DNA of 36,229 nucleotides from Gemmatimonadota bacterium (GTDB lineage: Bacteria; Gemmatimonadota; Gemmatimonadetes; Gemmatimonadales; Gemmatimonadaceae): NCBI GenBank assembly GCA_021298835.1, contig JAJTHG010000034.1, positions 1 through 36,229 on the forward strand, read 5' to 3'. Within the stretch, counting starts at the first letter, position 1; each line of letters opens with the position of its first letter. Shown piece by piece: positions 7,671 through 15,973 of the stretch. The notes under the pieces were generated by a model. The model ran no database searches, was not told the origin of the DNA, and saw only the letters and a program-made list of their open reading frames with translations. The position numbers and the translations under genes are program-made.

Positions 7671-8891
7671 ATGCCCTTCGGCGAGGTCCTGCGGGTCGCC
7701 CTCGACGCCCTGCGGTCGAACAAGATCCGTTCGCTGCTGACGATGCTGGGCATCATCATCGGCGTCGCGGCGGTGATCGCCATGCTGGCACTCGGCAGTG
7801 GCGCGCGGTCGGCGGTGCAGCAGCGGCTCACCGCGCTCGGGACGACGCTGGTGAACATCTCGCCCGGCCAGGTGATGTTCGGCGGCGTCGCCTCCGGTAC
7901 CGACCGCGCCCCGCTCAAGGTGGGCGACTACGAGGCGCTCGTCGAGCGGGGGACGCGCTTCCGCGCGATCGCGCCCGAGATGGGCCGCCAGCAGCAGGTA
8001 CTCTACCGCACCGCCAACAGCAACGTGCAGGTCACGGCCACGACGGCGAACTACGACATGGTGCGGCTCTACAAGGTCGCCGCCGGCCGAATGTTCACGT
8101 CGGCCGAGGACGCGGGACGGCGTCGCGTCGCGGTCCTCGGCGCCACGACGGCGGAGAACCTCTCGCCCGGGATGCCGCAGGCGCTGCTCGGCGAGGAGAT
8201 CCGCGTCGGCGGCGTACCGTTCGAGGTCATCGGACTCTTCGCATCCAAGGGCGGGGCGACGGGCTTCAATGATCCCGACGACACCGTCGTGATCCCGCTC
8301 GGCACCGGGCGCTTCCGCCTGTTCGGGACCGAGAACCTGCGCACGATCTCGTTGCTCGCGCCGTCCGAAGCGGAGATCACCGCGGCGATGGCCGATGCGC
8401 AACGCATCCTGCGGCGCGCGCACAAGCTGCTACCCGGCCGCCCGGACGACTTCACGATCCGCAACCAGGCCGACTTCCTCAACACGCTCGGCGAGACGAC
8501 GCAGGTCTTCGGCTATCTGCTGGCGGGCATCGCGTTGGTCAGCCTGCTGGTCGGTGGCATCGGCATCATGAACATCATGCTGGTAAGCGTCACCGAGCGG
8601 ACGCGCGAGATCGGCATCCGCAAGGCGCTCGGGGCCACCAAGGCGACGATCCTGTTGCAGTTCCTGATCGAGGCGGTGGTCCTGTGCTCGCTGGGCGGGG
8701 TAATCGGCATCGCCCTCGGCACCGGCACGGCCACCATCCTCCGCCAGTCGCTCGGCTGGTCCATCGTGGTGGACCCGACGTCGGTGCTGCTCGCCTTCGC
8801 CTTCTCGAGCGCGGTCGGTGTGCTGTTCGGCGTCTGGCCGGCGCGCCGGGCGGCGTCGCTGGACCCGATTCAGGCGCTGCGCTACGAGTGA
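7671..8891 (+). CDS. MacB-like ABC transporter permease (no ATPase domain)
   Basis: 406 residues starting at MPFGEVLRVALDALRSNK, 2 nt after the adaptor stop with GGAGG upstream. The first membrane helix is around residues 22-45 (LLTMLGIIIGVAAVIAML), followed by a MacB-type periplasmic core domain to about residue 265. A C-terminal FtsX domain follows, with three helices and the conserved TERTREIGIRKALGA loop. It ends with ARRAASLDPIQALRYE, a usual end for this family. Unlike E. coli MacB there is no N-terminal nucleotide-binding domain, and no ATPase gene is in the operon or elsewhere in the window. The energy subunit must be encoded elsewhere. Substrate (macrolide, lipoprotein, peptide or siderophore-like) is not predictable. 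Confidence 0.93.
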   Translation: MPFGEVLRVALDALRSNKIRSLLTMLGIIIGVAAVIAMLALGSGARSAVQQRLTALGTTLVNISPGQVMFGGVASGTDRAPLKVGDYEALVERGTRFRAIAPEMGRQQQVLYRTANSNVQVTATTANYDMVRLYKVAAGRMFTSAEDAGRRRVAVLGATTAENLSPGMPQALLGEEIRVGGVPFEVIGLFASKGGATGFNDPDDTVVIPLGTGRFRLFGTENLRTISLLAPSEAEITAAMADAQRILRRAHKLLPGRPDDFTIRNQADFLNTLGETTQVFGYLLAGIALVSLLVGGIGIMNIMLVSVTERTREIGIRKALGATKATILLQFLIEAVVLCSLGGVIGIALGTGTATILRQSLGWSIVVDPTSVLLAFAFSSAVGVLFGVWPARRAASLDPIQALRYE

Positions 8892-8907
8892 CGGCGCGGC
8901 GCCGTCA
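8889..8907. terminator. Palindrome joining the two convergent stop codons
   Basis: TGACGGCGC, one G, then GCGCCGTCA: a perfect 9-bp inverted repeat. Its left end is the permease TGA and its right end is the complement of the DinB-gene TGA. It can fold on either transcript and is a candidate bidirectional terminator without U-tract. Confidence 0.5.
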
Positions 8908-9453
8908 GCCCGGGGGCAGCGCCGCCAGCAGCTCGGTCACCTGACGTGCGTGCCGCTCGGCGTGCGCGCCAAGGAAGAGCATCCACTGGATGCCGTCGAG
9001 CGGGCCGAGCCGCGGATGGGGCGCGACCTTCTCGCTCGGCGGCCACGATGGCGCATCGGCCCACGCGACGACCTGAGCGCGCGAGGCGTTGAAGGTGGCC
9101 AGCGCCTCCGCCCCGGTGGCGAAGCGGCCCTTCGGCTGCACGCGCTCCGGCGCCGGCGCCCGCTCCGTACGCGAAAGCAGAGCGGTCACCAGCCGTTCGT
9201 CGTGGACCGCCAGCACCGCGGCCTCGCGCGCGGGCGCAGCGGCGGCCTCCGGATGCGCCATCCCCTCGACGAGCATGCGCCCCGAGCCCCGCTCGATCAC
9301 CGCGAGGTGCTCGAGGTTGTCGAGGGCGCTCCACGTGGTGTCGTCCGGGCGCCAGCGCCATTGCGCCTCGGTCAGCCCGCCGCAGGCGGCGAGCAGGTGT
9401 TCGTGCGAGTCGCGCAGCAGGCGCCGGGCGCGCTCGAGCCGGGGGTCGGTCAT
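8905..9453 (-). CDS. DinB superfamily protein (putative metal-dependent thiol transferase fold)
   Basis: 182 residues from MTDPRLERARRLL. The four-helix DinB pattern is seen, with the three usual metal-ligand histidines: H49 in LDNLEHL, and H164 and H168 in GAHAERHARQ (HxxxH). The helix-2 stretch GLTEAQWRWRPDDTTWSALD is typical of the group. Members include bacillithiol or mycothiol S-transferases and many uncharacterised stress proteins; which applies here is unknown. The start codon lies 11 nt after the stop of the dihydrolipoyl dehydrogenase gene on the same strand, so it is probably the second gene of that operon. It converges with the MacB-like permease gene, sharing a palindrome at the stops. 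Confidence 0.85.
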   Translation of the reverse strand: MTDPRLERARRLLRDSHEHLLAACGGLTEAQWRWRPDDTTWSALDNLEHLAVIERGSGRMLVEGMAHPEAAAAPAREAAVLAVHDERLVTALLSRTERAPAPERVQPKGRFATGAEALATFNASRAQVVAWADAPSWPPSEKVAPHPRLGPLDGIQWMLFLGAHAERHARQVTELLAALPPG

Positions 9454-9464
9454 CGGGACGCCGC

Positions 9465-10877
9465 TCAGACGTGGAGCGCCCGTCCCGTCACCGCCAGCGC
9501 CGCTTCCTTCACGGCCTCGCTCAGCGTCGGGTGCGCATGCACGGTGATCCCGATATCCTCGCTCGATCCGCGGTACTCGAACGCCAGGACGACCTGCGCG
9601 ATCATCTCGCTGACGTTCGGACCGATCAGGTGCGCGCCGAGCAGTTCGTCGGTCTCGGCGTCGGCGAGGAACTTCACGAACCCCGCGCTCTCGCCCATCG
9701 TGCGCGCGCGGCCGTTCGCGCTGAACGGGAACTTGCCGACCTTGTACGCGCGCCCGCTTGCTTTGAGCTCCTGCTCGGGCAGCCCCACCGTCGCGATCTC
9801 CGGCCAGGTGTAGACCACGCCCGGGATGCTCTTGTAGTGCATGTGCGTCGGCTTGCCGGCGATCACCTCGGCGGCGACCACGCCTTCGTCCTCCGCCTTG
9901 TGCGCCAGCATCTTGCCGCCGATGCAGTCGCCGATGGCGAACACGTTCGGCACGTTGGTGCGCAGCTGGTCGTCGGCGACGAGGACACCGCGCTCGGTGG
10001 TCGCGAGGCCGAGCGCCGCGGCGTCCACGCCGGTGAGCGCGGGGCGGCGGCCGATGGCCACGAGCACGCGGTCGCCGGCGAGCACCTCGGTCTGCCCGGC
10101 GGACTCGACGGTGATCTCGACGCCCGTCGCAGTCCGGCCGCCGGCGACGACCTTGGTGTTGGTGCGCAGCACGAGCCCCTGCTTGGCGAAGATCTTCGCC
10201 GCCTCCTTCTGGATGTCCTCGTCCTGGCCCGGCAGGATGCTCGACGTCGCCTCGACGACGGTGACCTGTGCCCCGAGCCGCCGCCACACCGAGCCCATCT
10301 CGAGCCCGATGTAGCCGCCCCCGACGACGATCAGGTGCTTCGGCACCTCCGGGATGCGCAGCCCGCCGACGTTCGAGAGGATGCGCTCTTCATCAAACGG
10401 GAGGAACGGCAGCCCGATCGGCACCGACCCGGTGGCGATGATCAGGTGCTTCGGCTGGTAGGTCGTCGTCGTCCCGTCCGCCCCCGCGACCTCCACCGCG
10501 ATGTCGGGCCGGACGCGCGTCACCGTGCCGCGTCCCTTGGCCCAGACGACCTTGTTCTTCCGGAAGAGAAACTCGATCCCTTTCGTGTTGCTCCCGACGA
10601 CGTCGTCCTTGCGCGCGAGCATCGCGGCGAGGTCGGCGCGCACGCCGCCCTCGATCACGACCCCGTGCTCGCGGGCGTGCAGGCGGGCGAACTCGTAGTG
10701 CTCGCTCGACTGGAGCATCGCCTTGCTGGGGATGCAGCCGACGGTCACGCAGGTGCCGCCGAGGGTCTTGTCCATCTCGACGCAGACGACGGAGAGGCCG
10801 AGCTGCGCGGCGCGGAGGGCGGCGACGTAGCCGCCGGGGCCGCCGCCGAGGACGAGGACGTCGGGGGTGGGACTCAT
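9465..10877 (-). CDS. lpdA: Dihydrolipoyl dehydrogenase
   Basis: 470 residues, the standard length. It re-oxidises dihydrolipoamide of 2-oxoacid dehydrogenase or glycine cleavage complexes and passes electrons through FAD to NAD+. The N-terminal FAD-binding GGGPGG is at residues 11-16. The redox disulfide C43/C48 is in GGTCVTVGCIPSK. A second Rossmann motif (VVGGGYIGLEMG) binds NAD. The C-terminal dimer interface carries the catalytic His-Glu pair H449/E454 in HAHPTLSE. No E1 or E2 genes are in the window, so which complex it serves is open. Mercuric reductase and other homologues are less likely given the full match. The ATG has no Shine-Dalgarno; a TAGATT -10 element lies 6 nt before it. 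Confidence 0.97.
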   Translation of the reverse strand: MSPTPDVLVLGGGPGGYVAALRAAQLGLSVVCVEMDKTLGGTCVTVGCIPSKAMLQSSEHYEFARLHAREHGVVIEGGVRADLAAMLARKDDVVGSNTKGIEFLFRKNKVVWAKGRGTVTRVRPDIAVEVAGADGTTTTYQPKHLIIATGSVPIGLPFLPFDEERILSNVGGLRIPEVPKHLIVVGGGYIGLEMGSVWRRLGAQVTVVEATSSILPGQDEDIQKEAAKIFAKQGLVLRTNTKVVAGGRTATGVEITVESAGQTEVLAGDRVLVAIGRRPALTGVDAAALGLATTERGVLVADDQLRTNVPNVFAIGDCIGGKMLAHKAEDEGVVAAEVIAGKPTHMHYKSIPGVVYTWPEIATVGLPEQELKASGRAYKVGKFPFSANGRARTMGESAGFVKFLADAETDELLGAHLIGPNVSEMIAQVVLAFEYRGSSEDIGITVHAHPTLSEAVKEAALAVTGRALHV

Positions 10878-10883
10878 GCGGAC

Positions 10884-10889
10884 AATCTA
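10884..10889 (-). promoter_or_regulatory. -10 element of a probable leaderless lpdA transcript
   Basis: On the minus strand TAGATT is followed by six bases and then the lpdA ATG. Transcription would start at or next to the A of the start codon. There is no purine-rich ribosome-binding site, and no good -35 is visible. Confidence 0.55.
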
Positions 10890-10907
10890 AGGCCGGTGCG
10901 CCGGGCG

Positions 10908-10924
10908 CGACGGACGACCCGTCG
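10908..10924 (-). terminator. Short hairpin after cysK
   Basis: CGACGG and CCGTCG form a 6-bp stem with a 5-nt loop just beyond the cysK stop codon on the minus strand. It is weak and has no U-tract, but its position between cysK and the lpdA promoter fits a terminator. Confidence 0.3.
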
Positions 10925-10930
10925 GCGAGG

Positions 10931-11842
10931 CTAGAAGAGCCCCTCGACCGACAGGTAGCGGTCCCCGATGTCGTAGCAGAACGTCACCACGACCGCCCCG
11001 TCCGCCATCTCCGGCAGCCGCTGCGCAACGGCCGCCAGCGACGCCCCGCTCGACGGGCCCACGAAGATCCCTTCGCGCCGAGCGCACGCGCGCGCCATCT
11101 CGAACGCCTCCTCCTCGGTCACCTGGATCGTGCCGTCCAGCGCCTCCCGATGCAGGTTGGCGGGTACGAACCCCGCACCGATCCCCTGCAACCGGTGCGG
11201 CGCGTGCGTCCCCCCCGAGATCACCGGCGACTTTGCCGGCTCCACCGCGAACGTGCGTAGGCTCGGCATCGTCTGCTTGAGCACTTCCGACACCCCGGTG
11301 ATGTGCCCCCCGGTGCCGACGCCCGTGATCAGGTAGTCCACACCCCCGGGAAAGTCCGCCGCGATCTCCGCCGCCGTCGCGCGCTGGTGGACGGCCACGT
11401 TCGCCGGGTTCTCGAACTGTTGCGGCATCCACGCCAAGGGGGTCGCCGCCACCAGCTCCTGCGCCCGCGCGATCGCCCCCTTCATGCCGAGCTCGCGCGG
11501 CGTCAGCTCGAGCTCCGCGCCGTAGGCCGCCATCACGCGACGGCGCTCCACCGACATGCTCTCCGGCATCACGAGGATCAGCCGGTAGCCCTTCACCGCC
11601 GCGACCATCGCCAGCCCGATGCCGGTGTTCCCGCTGGTCGGCTCCACGATCGCGCTGCCTGGCCCGAGCACGCCGCGCCGCTCGGCGTCCTCGATCATCG
11701 CCAGCGCGATCCGGTCCTTGATGCTGCCGCCCGGGTTCGCCCGCTCCAGCTTGAGCCACACCGCCACCCGCTCCCCGAAGAGCCGCGAGAGCCGCACGTG
11801 CGGCGTGTTGCCGATCGTCTCCAGAACGTTCCGTGCCCGCAT
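10931..11842 (-). CDS. cysK: Cysteine synthase (O-acetylserine sulfhydrylase)
   Basis: 303 residues from [18 protein letters not shown], a start supported by GGGGAGG 9 nt upstream; the longer frame adds 18 unlikely residues. A PLP fold type II enzyme that makes L-cysteine from O-acetylserine and sulfide. The PLP lysine is K42 in [10 protein letters not shown]. The substrate loop EPTSGNTG is at residues 67-74, and the phosphate-binding [10 protein letters not shown] is in the middle. PSSGAS occurs near the C-terminus. It lies 69 nt downstream of cysE on the same strand, which gives the complete serine-to-cysteine step. Cystathionine beta-synthase-like family members are longer and are less likely. 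Confidence 0.94.
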   Translation of the reverse strand: MRARNVLETIGNTPHVRLSRLFGERVAVWLKLERANPGGSIKDRIALAMIEDAERRGVLGPGSAIVEPTSGNTGIGLAMVAAVKGYRLILVMPESMSVERRRVMAAYGAELELTPRELGMKGAIARAQELVAATPLAWMPQQFENPANVAVHQRATAAEIAADFPGGVDYLITGVGTGGHITGVSEVLKQTMPSLRTFAVEPAKSPVISGGTHAPHRLQGIGAGFVPANLHREALDGTIQVTEEEAFEMARACARREGIFVGPSSGASLAAVAQRLPEMADGAVVVTFCYDIGDRYLSVEGLF

Positions 11843-11911
11843 GGGGGGCCGCCTCCCCGGTCGCCTGCCGCGTCCGACGTGCACCAGTGGTGCCATCGGG
11901 CGGCCGCGCCG

Positions 11912-12718
11912 TCAGATGTGATACTCGATGCCGTCGTCGTCCGCCCGCTTCACGACCTGCGACTCGTGCGTGACGACGCTCCGCGCCGGGACGGACCGCG
12001 TCAGCCACACGTTGCCCCCGATGATCGACCCCGCCCCGACGACCGTCCGGCCCCCGAGGATCGTCGCGTTCGCATACACCACGACGTCGTCCTCGAGCGT
12101 CGGGTGCCGCTTCACGTCCGCGAGGGACTTCTGCACCGAGAGCGCCCCCAGGGTCACCCCTTGGTACATCTTGACCCGCGCGCCGATCACCGCCGTCTCC
12201 CCGATCACGATCCCCGTGCCGTGGTCGATCGCGAACCGGGGCCCGATCCGCGCCCCGGGATGGATGTCGATCCCCGTCTCGCGGTGCGCGTGCTCCGAGA
12301 TCAGCCGCGGCACCAGCGGCACCCCGAGCGCGTGCAGGGTATGCGCCACCCGGTGATGCGCGATCGCGAGGAAGCCCGGATACGCGAGGATGACTTCGTC
12401 CACGCTCCGCGCCGCCGGGTCCCCCGCGTGCATCGCCTCGGCGTCCAGCGTCAGCGCCCGCTGCAGCGCCGGCAGCTCGGCCACGAAACGCTCCACCTGC
12501 GCCGGCGTCGCGCCGAGCGCCCCCAGTCGTGTGCGCGCGGTCGTGACCTGCGCGCCGAGTGCCGCCGCGTCGGCGCACTCGGCGTCGTCGAGGTGCGGGA
12601 ACAGGATCCCGAGCACCTGGTCCGACCACTGCGCCGCCTCGGCACGCAGGCGGTGTGGTACGGTGTGCGCGGCGCGGGCGGCGACCAGCGCGGCGATCAG
12701 CGAGGCATCAGGGGTCAT
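11912..12718 (-). CDS. cysE: Serine O-acetyltransferase
   Basis: 268 residues. It acetylates L-serine with acetyl-CoA to give O-acetylserine for CysK. The N-terminal helical domain runs to about residue 135 and ends with [19 protein letters not shown], the entry to the left-handed parallel beta-helix. Hexapeptide repeats follow, including [15 protein letters not shown] with the catalytic His/Asp region, and [18 protein letters not shown]. The tail GIEYHI ends in Ile, as required for docking into the CysK active site in the cysteine synthase complex. The length matches the EpsC-like long subgroup. It lies between cysK and the large barrel gene, all on the minus strand. Confidence 0.95.
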   Translation of the reverse strand: MTPDASLIAALVAARAAHTVPHRLRAEAAQWSDQVLGILFPHLDDAECADAAALGAQVTTARTRLGALGATPAQVERFVAELPALQRALTLDAEAMHAGDPAARSVDEVILAYPGFLAIAHHRVAHTLHALGVPLVPRLISEHAHRETGIDIHPGARIGPRFAIDHGTGIVIGETAVIGARVKMYQGVTLGALSVQKSLADVKRHPTLEDDVVVYANATILGGRTVVGAGSIIGGNVWLTRSVPARSVVTHESQVVKRADDDGIEYHI

Positions 12719-12760
12719 CGTTCCGGTGGCACGCGGTCGGGTGTCGGGGGCGGGTCGCCA

Positions 12761-15091
12761 CTAGAAGCGCGCATCGAACGTCACGTCCACGCGCCAGGCG
12801 GCCCGCACCGGCGCCAGCCCCCGCGACACGTCCACGCGCACCAGTCCGTCGATCGCCGAGAGCCCCAGGCCGGCCCCCGACAGCGGCCGTCCCCGTGTCC
12901 GCTCGGTCGGGACACCGGCCCACCCGATGTCCGCGTGCACCAACGGACGCACGACGCCGACGCGCCAGCCTGCCTCGACCTGCGCCAGGTGGTACGCCGC
13001 CCCCGCCTGTGTGCCCGCGAGCTGGCCGCGCACCGTCCGCGCCCCGCCCAGCCACCACCACCGCTGCTGGGGGACGTCGCCCAAGCCCTCGCCAGCGGCC
13101 CCCGTAGCGGCCAGCGACATGCGCCCGACGGCCCGCCGCACCGACAGCTCCGCGGACGCCCGCCCGTACGTCACCGGTCCGCCCGCCAGCTCGCCGCGCA
13201 GGTCCGTGAACAGCCGCCATCCGTCCGGGTCGCCCCCGAAGGTGCGTCGCGCACGTGCGGCCACCCCGCCGTACCATCCCTCGCGCGCTGCCACGAACGT
13301 CCCGAGCCGCCGGGTATCCCACCCGAGCAGGCCCGCCTGGCGCGTCGCGAGGGCCGCCGTCGCCACCCGCTCGCCGAAACCGCGCAGTTCCCACCGCCAG
13401 GCACCGTCCCGCTCCAGCGTCACGGCCGCCCCCGAGGTGCGCGCATGGAATCCCTCGTCGCGTCCCGCCGTCACCGCCAGCAGCGCCTCGCCGAACGAGA
13501 ACGGCATCCCCCAGTCGTTGAGCGACGAGAGCCGGCGATACCCCTCGACCCGAACCGTCGTTCGTCCGTTGCTGCGCGCGACGCCCAGTTCCGCGTTCGG
13601 CCACGCGTCTCCAAACCCGACGCGCACCGCCCCCTGCCACGCGTAGCCGGCGCCGAGGTCCTGCCGTGCCCCCACCCCCAGCGACAGGCCCTCGATCCGG
13701 TTGAACCGCATCAGCCCGCGCTCGGTCGGCCACGCCCACTCCACCGGCCGCGGGGCGAAGCCCGACTGCACCGCGAGCCCCAGCTCGCGCGCGAGCTCCG
13801 CCGACGCCTCGCGCGCGAACGGGCGCTCGTCCGGCGGGAACAGCGGCCCGTCGAACGCCGCGCTGCTCGCCAGCGCAGTCGAGTCGCACGGTTGCTCCTG
13901 CATGCCGATCACCGCGCCGTTGTAGCGCCGAAGCGGTACGCGGAAGTTCGCGCCGGTCGCACATTGCCGCGCGCGCGACGCCGCCACCCGTCGCGTGTAG
14001 TCCTGGAAGATGCGCCGCCGCTCCTCCGCAGGCAGCCCGCGCAGCGAATCGAACATCGGGGGCAGCGGTAGCGCCTCGTCCCCCGCCATCGTCGTGCGCG
14101 GCGGCAGCGCCACCACGGCCGGCATGGTCTCCGACTCCACCGCGTCGTACCGGAAGCGTTCCTCGTACGTCACCGGGATCGTCGCGACGTTCGCGCGCAC
14201 CTCCCCTTCCGCCACTTGCACGCGGGGCAGCCAGAAGCGCTCCGCGTAGCGCCCGTACTCCACCGTGATCGCCGAGATCTCGCCCGTGATCGGGAACGCC
14301 ACCATCCGGAACATGCGCGGGATGCGCGCGTCCCCTCGACGGATCGCCGCGTTCGCGCGATCACTCAGATTCACCGGCAGCGTCAGCCGATAGGTCGCGC
14401 GCACCAGCTGGCCGGTCGCCGCATCGAACCAGTACGACCCCACCGCCACGTTCCACCCGGGCTCGCGCGGCCGTACGCGCAGCTCCCGCAGCACCAGCCG
14501 CTCGACGCCGAGCACCATCACCGTGGAGTCGCCGGTCGCGTAGGTGTAGTACGCCTCGCTCCCCGTCGCGAGCGGGTTGATCGTCCGCCGCTCGTCCACC
14601 TCGGCCGTCACGATCCCGCCCGTCCCCACCCACAGCTGCTCCTTGCCGGGAAACCACGGCAGCGGCGGCGGGGGCCCGCCCTGCACCGTTCCCGGTGCCG
14701 CCGGCGTCGCGCTTCGCAGCCCCGTCACGCGCACCGCCGTGCCGCCGTCGCGCGTCCAGGTGACCTCGCCCACCTGCTCCTGCCGCCAGAAGATCCGCTC
14801 CGGGCCGTCGGTCCCGAAGCGCAACCCCATCGTCGCGCGCTGCCACGTGCGCGCCTGGTAGGCTCGCAGGGCGCGGTCGGTCACCAGCCGCGCCGTACGT
14901 GCGCGGGCGAGGAGCTCGCGCGCACCGCTGTCACGGAAGGCGGTGGCGTACAGGGCAGGCGTCACCTCCCGACGCCGGACTTCGCGGCGAGCGTCGCGTG
15001 CGGCCGCCGAGTCGCCGGCCTGCGCCGCGGCCGTTCCGACCCACGCCCACGCGAGCACGCCGGCGAGCCGCGTTGCGCGGCGTCGCATCAT
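12761..15091 (-). CDS. Large outer-membrane beta-barrel protein, unknown function
   Basis: 776 residues from MMRRRATRLAGVLAWAWVGTAAAQ, a Sec signal peptide. The longer reading frame adds 90 residues of low-quality sequence before it, so the start is placed at 15091. Residues about 60-330 form a beta-rich periplasmic region with a repeated pattern of aromatic strand ends (YWFDAATGQLVRATYRL, ISAITVEYGRYAERFWLP). From about 500 onwards alternating strands such as AELGVARSNGRTTVRVEGYR, together with a terminal VDVTFDARF ending in Phe, show an outer-membrane barrel, similar to BamA/ShlB or DUF5686-like proteins. I cannot assign a substrate. It is upstream of cysE with a 42-nt gap, so co-transcription is possible. 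Confidence 0.8.
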   Translation of the reverse strand: MMRRRATRLAGVLAWAWVGTAAAQAGDSAAARDARREVRRREVTPALYATAFRDSGARELLARARTARLVTDRALRAYQARTWQRATMGLRFGTDGPERIFWRQEQVGEVTWTRDGGTAVRVTGLRSATPAAPGTVQGGPPPPLPWFPGKEQLWVGTGGIVTAEVDERRTINPLATGSEAYYTYATGDSTVMVLGVERLVLRELRVRPREPGWNVAVGSYWFDAATGQLVRATYRLTLPVNLSDRANAAIRRGDARIPRMFRMVAFPITGEISAITVEYGRYAERFWLPRVQVAEGEVRANVATIPVTYEERFRYDAVESETMPAVVALPPRTTMAGDEALPLPPMFDSLRGLPAEERRRIFQDYTRRVAASRARQCATGANFRVPLRRYNGAVIGMQEQPCDSTALASSAAFDGPLFPPDERPFAREASAELARELGLAVQSGFAPRPVEWAWPTERGLMRFNRIEGLSLGVGARQDLGAGYAWQGAVRVGFGDAWPNAELGVARSNGRTTVRVEGYRRLSSLNDWGMPFSFGEALLAVTAGRDEGFHARTSGAAVTLERDGAWRWELRGFGERVATAALATRQAGLLGWDTRRLGTFVAAREGWYGGVAARARRTFGGDPDGWRLFTDLRGELAGGPVTYGRASAELSVRRAVGRMSLAATGAAGEGLGDVPQQRWWWLGGARTVRGQLAGTQAGAAYHLAQVEAGWRVGVVRPLVHADIGWAGVPTERTRGRPLSGAGLGLSAIDGLVRVDVSRGLAPVRAAWRVDVTFDARF

Positions 15092-15106
15092 GGCGTGCCG
15101 ATGCAC

Positions 15107-15140
15107 GACGCCCGGCGCGGGGTTCCCGACGCCGGGCGTC
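15107..15140 (-). terminator. Strong hairpin after the DUF3592 gene
   Basis: GACGCCCGGCG (15107-15117) and CGCCGGGCGTC (15130-15140) are a perfect 11-bp inverted repeat with a 12-nt loop. It lies 22 nt after the DUF3592 stop codon and 16 nt before the barrel gene start. It has no U-tract, so it could also be part of the barrel gene leader. Confidence 0.6.
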
Positions 15141-15162
15141 TTGCAGTGGTGCGAAGGGCGAG

Positions 15163-15804
15163 TCACTCGGTGTCCGGGCGCACCCAACCGCGAGGCAGGC
15201 CGTCCTCGCCGGGCGATGGGTCCCAGATCGCCCCCTCCATCCCCGGTGGTGGCTTCATGTTGAGTTCCGGGGGCCGACCGCGCGGATCCACCCACGTCGA
15301 GGCCGACGAGCTGGCATCCGCGCGCTGATATCCCGGGAGCCATCCCGCTCGGTCTTCCCACAGCAGGAACGCGAGCGCGACGATGCCGAACGCCGCCACC
15401 GCGAGCGGCAGCCGGAAGTCGTTGTCGCGCGCGAGTACGACATCATTGGGATTGTCGCCGTTCAGGTAGCCGGCGGTCTCCGTTCCCGCAGGGTACCGGT
15501 TCACCCACTTCGCCGCCTCCCGCGCCGACATCTCGGGGTTCCCCTTGACCACCGTGGACGACGTCATCGTGATGCCTTCGAAGACGAACTCGTAGGTCAC
15601 CACCGCCCCGTACTTCGGCAGCCCGGCGATGGACAGCGTGTCCACCCGGCTCTCGATCACCCGCACCCCGAGGGGCACGTACGCCTGCCACCGCTGCCAA
15701 CCGGTCCACGCGAACCAGCCGCCCGCGGCGAGGGCTGCGAGGGCGACGGCATAGGCGGCGGGACGCGGCGTCCCCTTGAGCGAGAGCTTCGGCAACGGAC
15801 TCAT
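15163..15804 (-). CDS. DUF3592-like membrane protein
   Basis: 213 residues from MSPLPKLSLKGTPRPAAY; the longer frame adds 13 residues. A first membrane helix spans about residues 15-32 and a second about 134-150 (LAVAAFGIVALAFLLW). Between them is an extracytoplasmic beta domain containing VRVIESRVDTLSIAGLPKYGAVVTYEF and a later AGYLNGDNPNDVVL (a NPxDVVL-type pattern). This arrangement and the NP pattern fit DUF3592, a family of unknown function. The C-terminal tail is Pro/Gly-rich and hydrophilic. A terminator-like hairpin follows the gene and another separates it from the OmpA gene, so it is probably monocistronic. Confidence 0.75.
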   Translation of the reverse strand: MSPLPKLSLKGTPRPAAYAVALAALAAGGWFAWTGWQRWQAYVPLGVRVIESRVDTLSIAGLPKYGAVVTYEFVFEGITMTSSTVVKGNPEMSAREAAKWVNRYPAGTETAGYLNGDNPNDVVLARDNDFRLPLAVAAFGIVALAFLLWEDRAGWLPGYQRADASSSASTWVDPRGRPPELNMKPPPGMEGAIWDPSPGEDGLPRGWVRPDTE

Positions 15805-15918
15805 CTGCAGATGAACGATGTCGGGCGAGAGGCCCGCCGGCAACCTGATCGGCGGGAAAAGACGATGTGCCGCGGGCGAGGTCGGCGATGGCGTCTGGCG
15901 GTCTCGCTCAGGGCGGAA

Positions 15919-15957
15919 ACGACACGCCCCCGGCGCGTGTGCACCGGGGGCGGTCGT
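15919..15957 (-). terminator. Hairpin after the OmpA/TSP3 gene
   Basis: ACGAC, a bulged A, then CGCCCCCGG pairs with CCGGGGGCG and GTCGT, giving a 14-bp stem with one bulge and an 11-nt loop. It lies 17 nt past the stop codon. Three T residues follow on the minus strand. Confidence 0.65.
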
Positions 15958-15973
15958 CTCTGGTGCCAGTGCC

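Noticed and set aside
10887..12629. Minus-strand frame spanning cysK and cysE in another phase
   Set aside because: Gly/Arg/Ala-only composition and overlap with two enzymes with full catalytic motifs.
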